Shown: positions 40,852-48,409 of the stretch, piece after piece
Layout of the letters: each line of letters opens with the position of its first letter
Position numbering within the stretch: position 1 is the stretch's first letter
Assembly: GCA_963678925.1 (NCBI GenBank)
Contig: OY787533.1
Span: forward strand, 2,976,001-3,040,000
Source of the DNA: G963665925 sp963678925
GTDB taxonomy: Bacteria > Bacillota > Clostridia > Peptostreptococcales > Acidaminobacteraceae
Length of the DNA stretch: 64,000 nt
Direction of reading: 5' to 3'
Notes under the pieces: model-generated
Database searches by the model: none
What the model was told of the DNA's origin: nothing
The model's input: the letters and a program-made list of their open reading frames with translations, nothing else
Made by a program: the position numbers and the translations under genes

Positions 40852-42159
40852 ATGATACGAATAGGTGTTGTCGGTCCTCAGGACACCGTTGAAAAGATAT
40901 TGAGCCTAAGAGCGCATTTTGAAAACGAAGCAGAATTCGTTGCAGAAGTCTATGCGGACAATACGGACATTGCCCATGGGGTAGAGCAAATCAAGCATCA
41001 GGTTGACTGCCTGCTCTTTTCTGGGGAAGCCCCTTATGTCATTGCAAGGAATGCCGGTGTACTCGATGTTCCAACCATATACATACCCAGGGAGGGCACG
41101 AGCTTTTACCGAACCCTTTGGGAAATTAAGCAGACGGGCAAAGAATTTTCGAGAATCAGTTCCGATGTGGTGTCTCTTGAGGTCATGCGGGAAACGATTC
41201 AGGAACTGGGTGAAGAGTTTGAAACAGGATATTACCTGAAATTTGATGGCGAAATGGAGCTTGAATCCTTCACGAAATTCCATAAAGATCTCTACGAAGC
41301 TGGAAAGACCGACGTTGCAATAACGGGTTTTACAAAGGTATACCAAGAGCTCATGGAAAGCAATATACCGGCATTTAAGATTTATCCGACCCAGCTTCTC
41401 ATTCGAGATACCATCAATAAACTCATATTGATGGGGCAGGTCAAAAAGGAAAATGAAGGCAGAATTGCAGTTCAGGTTATAAAAATCAGAGAAAAGAATA
41501 TTTCAGCCTACTCAGATTATCAGTTCCTGCTTATGCGAAATCATCTTGAACAGAATCTCATTCAGTACGCGAAGGATACCTTTGGGACCATATTTCCACT
41601 TGGAAGAGATGAGTATATCATTTTTACAAATCGGAGTGGAATTGATACGGTAGAAAGCGTACTGCCCAAGCAGCTAGACACAGTAGCACAAAAATATCCT
41701 CAGTTTATCTTTGCTTCGGGAATTGGCCTGGGTCACACGGTATACGGTTCAGAAAGTCTGGCACGCACAGCGCTTTCTTATGCAGTAAAGGAAAACGATC
41801 ATGCCCTATTTGTTCTGGACGAATCTAACAATATTCGAGGGCCTTATAAAAATGAGGATCAGTCGATACTTGATTTCAAGCTTTCTTCTTCTGAAAATGA
41901 GCTTATAAGAAAAATCAGTCTCGAAACACATTTGAGCATCGCCAATATAACCAAGCTTCTTTCCGTAACCACGAAGTTGAACAGCGATATCGTTGAAGCC
42001 AATGTCGTGGCACAGTACTTAGGCATTGCACCGCGAAGTGCAAGAAGAATACTCAATCAGCTGCTTGAACATGGTTATGCAGAAATTGTGGACACTGTTC
42101 AACGTGCAAAAAACGGAAGACCAAGCAAGCAGTTCAGATTGAAGCTGCATGATCAGTAA
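40852..42159 (+). CDS. probable transcriptional regulator of the abg operon (C-terminal HTH)
   Basis: A 435-residue protein I cannot place in a named family. The N-terminus (Ile-Gly-Val-Val-Gly-Pro-Gln-Asp) reads like a periplasmic-binding/PrpR_N-type sensing domain (about 1-190). The middle (about 205-330) resembles a nucleotide-cyclase-like fold without a GGDEF motif. The C-terminus has Val-Ala-Gln-Tyr-Leu-Gly-Ile-Ala-Pro-Arg-Ser-Ala-Arg-Arg-Ile-Leu (about 390-405), a helix-turn-helix, followed by a wing (Gly-Arg-Pro-Ser-Lys-Gln). It is the gene just before the abgT-abgA-abgB set, separated from it by a strong terminator, so a dedicated regulator role is likely but inferred. Confidence 0.6.
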   Translation: MIRIGVVGPQDTVEKILSLRAHFENEAEFVAEVYADNTDIAHGVEQIKHQVDCLLFSGEAPYVIARNAGVLDVPTIYIPREGTSFYRTLWEIKQTGKEFSRISSDVVSLEVMRETIQELGEEFETGYYLKFDGEMELESFTKFHKDLYEAGKTDVAITGFTKVYQELMESNIPAFKIYPTQLLIRDTINKLILMGQVKKENEGRIAVQVIKIREKNISAYSDYQFLLMRNHLEQNLIQYAKDTFGTIFPLGRDEYIIFTNRSGIDTVESVLPKQLDTVAQKYPQFIFASGIGLGHTVYGSESLARTALSYAVKENDHALFVLDESNNIRGPYKNEDQSILDFKLSSSENELIRKISLETHLSIANITKLLSVTTKLNSDIVEANVVAQYLGIAPRSARRILNQLLEHGYAEIVDTVQRAKNGRPSKQFRLKLHDQ

Positions 42160-42174
42160 TTTCAGATTTTGTTT

Positions 42175-42225
42175 AAAAAGTCTTGAGATGTGTAAATACA
42201 TACACATTTCAAGACTTTTTTTTTA
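42175..42225 (+). terminator. Rho-independent terminator after the regulator
   Basis: A near-perfect 19-bp stem (42175-42193 with 42202-42220, one G-T pair), with T9 at its 3' end. Confidence 0.92.
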
Positions 42226-42344
42226 TTTTGCACTTGAATGAAAATAAAGTAATGAAGGGATTTTGACCACAATATCAGGTAAAAATGCATTCGTCTGAAT
42301 TGCCTAAAAATTAAAAAAGTATTTATTGTTCATAAATAATCTGA

Positions 42345-42387
42345 TATAATGCATTTATATTATTCGGACATGACCATATATAGTCCG
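42345..42387 (+). promoter_or_regulatory. abgT promoter region with candidate operator
   Basis: TATAAT at 42345-42350, with only a poor -35, and a CGGAC (42365-42369)/GTCCG (42383-42387) dyad just downstream that could be an operator. A weak -35 would fit activator control. Confidence 0.4.
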
Positions 42388-42429
42388 TAATGTATTTAAA
42401 CGGTGTATGAGAAAGGGAGGGCTAGGATT

Positions 42430-43956
42430 TTGAAAGAAAGAGAAAAGAAATCATTACTGATGCGAATGATGAAGGGGGTTGAATCAGCCGGCAACAAGAT
42501 GCCACACCCATTTATCATGTTTTTAGGACTTATTATCATTGTTATCGCATTGTCAGCTGTTTTTCAGGCATTGCATGTGAGTGTGACACACCCGACATCT
42601 GGTGAGGCTGTTGAAATCAAAAGTTTGCTCTCTAAAGACGGCATTCAGTATATTCTGCTGAATCTGGTTAAAAACTTCTCTGGCTTCAGACCCCTTGGGC
42701 TCGTACTGTCCATGATGCTGGGGATTGGTCTGGCTGAGCAATCTGGTCTGATGAACGCCTTTATGAAAAAGTTCATTTTAGGTGCGCCGGAAAGACTGCT
42801 CATTTTTGCTGTATTCCTCATTGGTATTTGTGGTAATATCGCGTCTGATGCGGCTGCTGTAATCGTACCGGGACTTGCGGGGGCAATTTTCTATGGGGCT
42901 AAGAAAAACCCGCTTGTAGGTATTATTGCCGGTTTTGCAGCGGCAAATGCAGGCTTTAGTGCCAATATCGTCATTGCGGGAACCGATGTCCTGCTTGCGA
43001 GCATTACCTCAGAAACTGCTAAGATCATTGATCCAGCCATTGAAGTTTCGCCGCTGGTAAATTACTATTTTATGGCGATTTCAACCATACTTCTGGCTCT
43101 TGTAGGAACCTTTGTTACAACGCGAATCGTCGAAAAGATTGCAGGCGATTATGAAAGGCCCCTGGAAGAAATTTCAGAGGAAGCCCAGTTTGGCGTTTCT
43201 GAAATAGAAAGCAAAGGGCTTAGGGGCGCAGGCATTTTTTCTATCATTTACTGGGGACTCATCATTTTGGCCCTAATCCCAACCGCTTCACCACTTAGAG
43301 GTGCAGGGGGCTCCATTATCAGTTCGCCATTTATCAAGGGCATTGTGCCTCTAATTCTATTCTGGTTTATCGGACTCGGAACAATCTATGGTAAAGCTGT
43401 AGGCGTCATCGAAAACAGCGCCGATGTACCCAAGCTTATGAGCAAGGCAATTGAAGGCATGTCAGGTTATATCGTGCTGGTATTTGTCATGGCGCAGTTT
43501 ATCAGCTTCTTCAACTGGACCAATATGGGACTCATCTTATCGGTTAAACTGGCTGACTTGCTTAAAGCGGCAAACTTCACGGGCTACGGTATGGTTGTAG
43601 CAGTCATATTCATAACAATGATCGTCAATATCTTTATTGGCAGTGGGTCTGCAAAATGGGCCCTGCTTGCACCGGTTTTCGTACCTATGTTTATGATGCT
43701 TGATTACTCACCTGCCTTTTCACAGGTCGCATATCGTATTGGCGACTCTACAACAAATGCGATTACACCCCTGAGTCCATATTTTGCAATCGCCTTGGGC
43801 TTCATGCAAAAGTACAAGAAAGATGTGGGCATTGGTAACTTCTTCGCACTGGCTCTACCTTATTCAATTGCATTTGCCCTGCTTTGGATTGTTCTCCTAG
43901 GCATTTGGTTTGCCTTTAACATACCACTTGGTCCCGGTGCTGGAATTTACATGTAG
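42430..43956 (+). CDS. abgT: AbgT-family p-aminobenzoyl-glutamate transporter
   Basis: A 508-residue membrane protein with about 11-13 hydrophobic segments and AbgT hallmarks: Asn-Lys-Met-Pro-His-Pro near the N-terminus, Ser-Asp-Ala-Ala-Ala-Val-Ile-Val-Pro (about 140), Ala-Asn-Ala-Gly-Phe-Ser-Ala-Asn, and near the end Gly-Asp-Ser-Thr-Thr-Asn-Ala-Ile-Thr-Pro-Leu-Ser. In E. coli AbgT imports p-aminobenzoyl-glutamate, a folate breakdown product. The start is taken as TTG 42430, with AAGGGAGG 8-10 nt upstream; the alternative GTG 42403 has no ribosome site. The two hydrolase subunits follow at 44217 and 45559, completing an abg set. Confidence 0.92.
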   Translation: MKEREKKSLLMRMMKGVESAGNKMPHPFIMFLGLIIIVIALSAVFQALHVSVTHPTSGEAVEIKSLLSKDGIQYILLNLVKNFSGFRPLGLVLSMMLGIGLAEQSGLMNAFMKKFILGAPERLLIFAVFLIGICGNIASDAAAVIVPGLAGAIFYGAKKNPLVGIIAGFAAANAGFSANIVIAGTDVLLASITSETAKIIDPAIEVSPLVNYYFMAISTILLALVGTFVTTRIVEKIAGDYERPLEEISEEAQFGVSEIESKGLRGAGIFSIIYWGLIILALIPTASPLRGAGGSIISSPFIKGIVPLILFWFIGLGTIYGKAVGVIENSADVPKLMSKAIEGMSGYIVLVFVMAQFISFFNWTNMGLILSVKLADLLKAANFTGYGMVVAVIFITMIVNIFIGSGSAKWALLAPVFVPMFMMLDYSPAFSQVAYRIGDSTTNAITPLSPYFAIALGFMQKYKKDVGIGNFFALALPYSIAFALLWIVLLGIWFAFNIPLGPGAGIYM

Positions 43957-44216
43957 CAAAAGATAGAACTGAAGAAAAGCAACTTTGAAGAGCATTAGAG
44001 ATAGAAACTCAACTGAGTTGGCAATGAATCTTTTATAAAGGTGGAAGGTGGTCTGTCCCTTTTTAAGCATGCGGATAGTCTGCCTTTTACAGCCTTTTAG
44101 AAAGTTGATGTCTATAAAGAGGAACCAGTCGTCTGAAGAGAGAATAAAAAGACGGTGAGTAGTTAAATGAAAGGAGCGTGTGACCTTCACTTAATTGAAG
44201 TCATACAAACATAACA

Positions 44217-45524
44217 ATGGATAAAATCAATCAGCTTGCACAAGCCCTGAGTGATGATGTTATTGCACTTAGAAGAAGTTTTCATAAGTATCCGGAACTT
44301 GGGTGGTGCGAGTACCGAACCGCTTCGATTATTACTGAAGAGTTGATTCAGCTGGGCTATGAGGTTACTGTAGGAAAACCCAATTTCAAAGCAGAGGCCA
44401 GAATGGGCCTGCCAAGTGAGACTGAGATGGACAAGGCTTATGCCTGGGCGCTTGAGAACGGTGGACATGAGCAGCATATGAAGGCTATGAAAGGCGGATT
44501 CACCGGCGTTACAGCAAGTCTTAAAATTGGAAAGGGACCGAATGTCGCATTTCGGTTTGATATAGATGCACTGCGAATAAATGAGAGTAGTGCACAGTCC
44601 CATTTGCCGGCCGCAAATGGATTCGTCTCAGACATCAAGGGGCAGATGCATGCCTGTGGACATGACGCCCACGCTGCGATTGGACTTGGTGTTGCACGAA
44701 TAATTACAGACCTTAAATCTGACCTGGAAGGACTTGGAACCATTAAGCTCATATTCCAACCATCAGAAGAAGGTGTACGCGGCGCGAAGGCGATGGTTGA
44801 AGCAGGTGTGCTTGATGACGTGGACTATGTGGCGGCTGCCCATATAATGGCCAACGAGCCTTCTGGATTAATGATCTGCAGTGCCAAAGGTTTTATGGCA
44901 ACAAATAAAATTGACGCAGTCTTTAAAGGTGCACCATCACATGCTGGTGCTGCACCAAGTGATGGGAAGAATGCCATGCTGGCAGCCTGCACCGCAGTTA
45001 TGAACATTCATGCCATCCCACGGCATAAGCACGGTGCGAGCCGGGTAAATGTAGGTCAGCTGGTTGCGGGAACTGACCGAAATATTATTACCGAAGAAGC
45101 GCGCCTCAAAATCGAAACACGTGGTCAGAATACTGAAATCAACAGCTTTATCTACGGCTACGTGATGCGGATTCTGGAGGGTGCGGCCCAAATGCACGAT
45201 GTGGAATTAGAGGTGGCAAATGTGGGAGCGTCTATTGGCGGAAACCCAACAGAGGCTTTTGTGAACCGTATAGAGCACATTGGCGAGACCCTTGAATGCT
45301 TTACAAGAATTGAGCACGAATCGACAAAGCCTGCTGGAAGTGAAGATTTTGCTTATATGATGGAGTGCGTTCAGGAAAACGGAGGCCAAGCAGTGTATTT
45401 TATGATTGGATCAAAGGGTGCACATGGCCACCATACTGCTGCATTTGATATTGATGAATCGGATATGATAAATGCAGTAAAAATGTTTGCGGGCATTCTG
45501 ATTGACATAGCAGGACGTAACTGA
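44217..45524 (+). CDS. abgA: p-aminobenzoyl-glutamate hydrolase subunit A (M20 amidohydrolase)
   Basis: A 435-residue M20-family amidohydrolase, almost the same length as E. coli AbgA (436). It shares AbgA-specific features: Arg-Met-Gly-Leu-Pro (about 62-66), Gly-Gly-Phe-Thr-Gly-Val (about 98-103), the metal site Met-His-Ala-Cys-Gly-His-Asp (about 143-149), Gln-Pro-Ser-Glu-Glu-Gly (about 180-185) and Pro-Ala-Gly-Ser-Glu-Asp (about 371-376). With AbgB it cleaves p-aminobenzoyl-glutamate to p-aminobenzoate and glutamate. Oddly the ATG has no ribosome site nearby; an AAAGGAG lies 40 nt upstream with a small hairpin between (44181-44203). Confidence 0.92.
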   Translation: MDKINQLAQALSDDVIALRRSFHKYPELGWCEYRTASIITEELIQLGYEVTVGKPNFKAEARMGLPSETEMDKAYAWALENGGHEQHMKAMKGGFTGVTASLKIGKGPNVAFRFDIDALRINESSAQSHLPAANGFVSDIKGQMHACGHDAHAAIGLGVARIITDLKSDLEGLGTIKLIFQPSEEGVRGAKAMVEAGVLDDVDYVAAAHIMANEPSGLMICSAKGFMATNKIDAVFKGAPSHAGAAPSDGKNAMLAACTAVMNIHAIPRHKHGASRVNVGQLVAGTDRNIITEEARLKIETRGQNTEINSFIYGYVMRILEGAAQMHDVELEVANVGASIGGNPTEAFVNRIEHIGETLECFTRIEHESTKPAGSEDFAYMMECVQENGGQAVYFMIGSKGAHGHHTAAFDIDESDMINAVKMFAGILIDIAGRN

Positions 45525-45558
45525 AGCAATATGGCGAAAGTAAGACAGAGGTGATTAT

Positions 45559-46998
45559 ATGAGCAAGAGCGCATGGTTAAATTCAAAATATCTTACCTAT
45601 CGTAAGACCTGCAATGATTTGAGCGATGCAATTTGGGAAGATGCAGAACTGAAGTTTCAGGAGTTCAAGTCTTCACAGAGACTGATCCAGGCACTTCAAG
45701 TCAATGGATTCGATGTGGAGGAAGGGCTCGCAGGTATTGAGACAGCCTTCCTTGGGCGGTTTAAGGTCGGAGATGGAGGACTGCGCATCGGTATACTGGG
45801 AGAATTTGATGCCCTGTCTGGACTGAGTCAGCTGGCAGGTGAAACAGATCGAAAGGCATTGATTGAAGGCGGATCAGGGCACGGCTGTGGGCATAATATT
45901 CTGGGGTCTGCTGCGCTTGGTGCCGCGCTGCTTATAAAGGACTATCTGGAAGAGAACAGGATACCGGGTGAGGTGATTTATTACGGTTGCCCAGGTGAAG
46001 AAGGCGGTTCCGGCAAGGCATTTATGGCAAAATCAGGGTGTTTTGACGAACTCGATATGGCGCTGACATGGCATCCAGGCAACCACAATGGGGTACTCTC
46101 CATGACCTCACTTGCAAATTATCAGGTTGTCTTCCATTTCGAAGGCAAGGGCGCACATGCTGCAGCATGTCCGCATTTGGGAAGAAGTGCCCTTGATGCA
46201 GTTGAACTGATGAATGTCGGTGTCAATTATTTGAGAGAGCACATGCCACCGGCTGCACGGGTACATTATGCAATGGTTGATGGCGGGGGTCTTTCGCCGA
46301 ATGTGGTCCAGCCTAAGGCGTCTGTCAGATATCTTGTAAGAGCACCGCATCTTGATGAAGTTAAGACCCTCTATGAGCGTGTCGTTAAAATTGCATCTGG
46401 AGCAGCGCTGATGACAGAGACCCAAATGCATGTGGTTTTTGAAAAAGCATGTTCAAACTACTTCCCTAACAATGCCATTGAAAGTGTTCTGTACGAAGCA
46501 TTTACAGAAGTAGGCGCCCCGGATTTTTCAGCTGAAGATATGGCATTTGCAAAAGACATGCAAAAGACATTTTCTGAAGAGGATATGGCCGCGGACTTTG
46601 AAATGGCATGTGGTTTTGTCGGTCCCACTGTTGAGCTTGAAGAGACCTACATGGACTTAAGTCTCTCAACCCAGGTACTGCCCTTCACGAAACATACATT
46701 GACACTTCATGGCTCTACGGATGTGGGGGATGTATGCCAGGTTGTTCCAACAGGACAGATTTATGTGGCTGCTTCTGCACTTGGAACACCAGGACATTCA
46801 TGGCAGCTCGTATCACAGGGAAAAACAGAAATTGCCCATAAGGGACTTGAAACCGCGGCGAAGGTTCTTGCGCGGACAGCGATCCGGTATTTTGACAATC
46901 CTGAGCTGATAGCAGCGGCAAAAGCGGAATGGACAAAGCGTACAAAGGGTAAGCAGTATGTCTCTCCGATTCCAGATGGAACGAACCCGACTTTCTAA
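45559..46998 (+). CDS. abgB: p-aminobenzoyl-glutamate hydrolase subunit B (M20 amidohydrolase)
   Basis: A 479-residue partner of AbgA (E. coli AbgB is 481). Motifs include Leu-Gly-Glu-Phe-Asp-Ala-Leu-Ser-Gly-Leu-Ser (about 75-85), Gly-His-Gly-Cys-Gly-His-Asn (about 109-115), Tyr-Gly-Cys-Pro-Gly-Glu-Glu-Gly-Gly-Ser-Gly-Lys (about 143-154), Pro-His-Leu-Gly-Arg-Ser-Ala-Leu-Asp and, near the C-terminus, Ser-Thr-Asp-Val-Gly-Asp-Val. AGAGGTGAT is just before the ATG. Lying 34 bp after abgA, it completes the two-subunit peptidase. The set would recover p-aminobenzoate and glutamate from scavenged folate fragments. Confidence 0.93.
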   Translation: MSKSAWLNSKYLTYRKTCNDLSDAIWEDAELKFQEFKSSQRLIQALQVNGFDVEEGLAGIETAFLGRFKVGDGGLRIGILGEFDALSGLSQLAGETDRKALIEGGSGHGCGHNILGSAALGAALLIKDYLEENRIPGEVIYYGCPGEEGGSGKAFMAKSGCFDELDMALTWHPGNHNGVLSMTSLANYQVVFHFEGKGAHAAACPHLGRSALDAVELMNVGVNYLREHMPPAARVHYAMVDGGGLSPNVVQPKASVRYLVRAPHLDEVKTLYERVVKIASGAALMTETQMHVVFEKACSNYFPNNAIESVLYEAFTEVGAPDFSAEDMAFAKDMQKTFSEEDMAADFEMACGFVGPTVELEETYMDLSLSTQVLPFTKHTLTLHGSTDVGDVCQVVPTGQIYVAASALGTPGHSWQLVSQGKTEIAHKGLETAAKVLARTAIRYFDNPELIAAAKAEWTKRTKGKQYVSPIPDGTNPTF

Positions 46999-47087
46999 TT
47001 TTAGAATATCTCTGGATAAATGTATGAATATGCATTAGAATGATGTAGGCAAGTATTACAGAGATAAAATAGAAAGTTGTGGTAAGC

Positions 47088-47336
47088 ATGTTTGAATACA
47101 AAACAGAGCAGGTATGCTCAAGAAAAATCAGATTCAGTGTTGAAGAGGGTATTGTGAGAAATGTTGCCTTTACAAGCGGTTGTGATGGCAATCTTCAGGG
47201 AATCAGCAGCCTTGTTGAAGGGATGAATGTCGACGAGGTTATTTCCAGACTGGAAAATATCAGATGTGGCAGCAAAAGCACATCCTGTCCTGCACAATTG
47301 GCTAATGCCCTGAAGGCCTACAGTGAGACAGCCTGA
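47088..47336 (+). CDS. TSCPD-domain protein (TIGR03905-like)
   Basis: An 82-residue protein with Cys-Ser-Arg-Lys-Ile-Arg-Phe-Ser-Val (about 10-18), Gly-Cys-Asp-Gly-Asn-Leu (about 31-36) and the closing Thr-Ser-Cys-Pro-Ala-Gln-Leu-Ala-Asn-Ala-Leu (about 65-75), where Thr-Ser-Cys-Pro with Asp replaced by Ala matches the TSCPD domain. The domain also ends some B12-dependent ribonucleotide reductases; stand-alone members have no known function. Its four Cys may bind metal. The start at ATG 47088 has only a weak ribosome site (GTGG); GTG 47079 is an alternative. Confidence 0.8.
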   Translation: MFEYKTEQVCSRKIRFSVEEGIVRNVAFTSGCDGNLQGISSLVEGMNVDEVISRLENIRCGSKSTSCPAQLANALKAYSETA

Positions 47337-47405
47337 TAGTCAGAGCGTGGTGGCTGCGGGTTCCTTTAACGGAAATCTGAATAGAGACACTCACATATGA
47401 TATGA

Positions 47406-47437
47406 AAAAAGAGCAGAAAACCAGTCTGCTCTTTTCT
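47406..47437. terminator. bidirectional terminator
   Basis: AAAAGAGCAGA (47407-47417) pairs with TCTGCTCTTTT (47425-47435), between convergent genes. Confidence 0.85.
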
Positions 47438-47453
47438 TATGCAGTTTTTTAAG

Positions 47454-48209
47454 CTATTCCTTGTTGGGCCAGTTATGTCTGAAAAAACGATTTCGATAGG
47501 ATTTTGGCGTATAGCCGGTGATTTCCTTAAAGACCTTAATGAAATGGCTTTGTGAGCTAAACATCAAGTAATTGCTGATTTCAGAGTAAGTATAATCAGA
47601 GAATTTAAGCATATTCTCAGCTGCTTCTACACGTTTTCTGCGAATGTATTCTGATATGGAGTAGCCAGTTTCCTTTTTGAATAGGCGTGATAGGTATGAC
47701 GGGGAGAGCCCCGCATGCTCTGCCAGTGCTCTTACAGTAATTGATGTATGAAGATTGTAGTAGATGAAATCCATACAAAGCAGAACGGCCCTGGACAGTA
47801 CAGCTTTCTTCTGATGGGCGGCCATACGCTGGGTCAGGTCTGTGACCATTTCAGTGTGCAGTGTCTCAACTGCTGTAACAGAGGTGCACTGGTCTGCTTG
47901 TTGAATGTACAGGTCGCTTAGCGTATAGGCGGTCTCTGCTTCCATCCCACCTTCAATGCAAAACCGTGTTACAAGAGTCATTGAAGCGACAAAAAGATAC
48001 TTTGTGTTTCTGAGTGGATCATCAGACAATACGCCGGTCTTTGAACTGGTAAACATGTCCTTGCTTTCTTCAATACCAAGCATATTACCCTGTTTGATAT
48101 ACTCATATTGCCGCATTTCTTCATCGTAGGAATGATGACCAAGCTGATGCTCACGCTGCAAAAATATTGTGTGGGTCAGCTTGCGGTTCTGTTTGCTTTT
48201 AGGACGCAT
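47454..48209 (-). CDS. AraC-family transcriptional regulator
   Basis: A 251-residue regulator whose last 100 residues form the double helix-turn-helix: Leu-Ala-Glu-His-Ala-Gly-Leu-Ser-Pro-Ser-Tyr-Leu-Ser-Arg-Leu-Phe-Lys (about 164-180), then Gln-Ser-His-Phe-Ile-Lys-Val-Phe-Lys-Glu-Ile-Thr-Gly-Tyr-Thr-Pro. The N-terminal 140 residues look helical and do not form an obvious cupin. ATG 48209 has GAGGTGG upstream. It is divergent from the GH3 glycosidase gene (48410), which it probably activates in response to a sugar; the 200-bp region between would hold the sites, though I see no clear repeat. Confidence 0.9.
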   Translation of the reverse strand: MRPKSKQNRKLTHTIFLQREHQLGHHSYDEEMRQYEYIKQGNMLGIEESKDMFTSSKTGVLSDDPLRNTKYLFVASMTLVTRFCIEGGMEAETAYTLSDLYIQQADQCTSVTAVETLHTEMVTDLTQRMAAHQKKAVLSRAVLLCMDFIYYNLHTSITVRALAEHAGLSPSYLSRLFKKETGYSISEYIRRKRVEAAENMLKFSDYTYSEISNYLMFSSQSHFIKVFKEITGYTPKSYRNRFFRHNWPNKE

Positions 48210-48409
48210 AGGTGCCACCTCACAAGTTTGTTTGATAACTTTTTCGGATTTGTCGTGTGTGATAACAGGTCAATTATATAGCACAAATATACCATAAAAA
48301 GAATATAGATGATATGTAATTGATATCTGCAGTGATAGAATTTGTATATAAATGAGCGGCTTGGGGTACTAAGGAAATGGCATGTATTTTTGAAAATGAG
48401 GTGGAAGCT

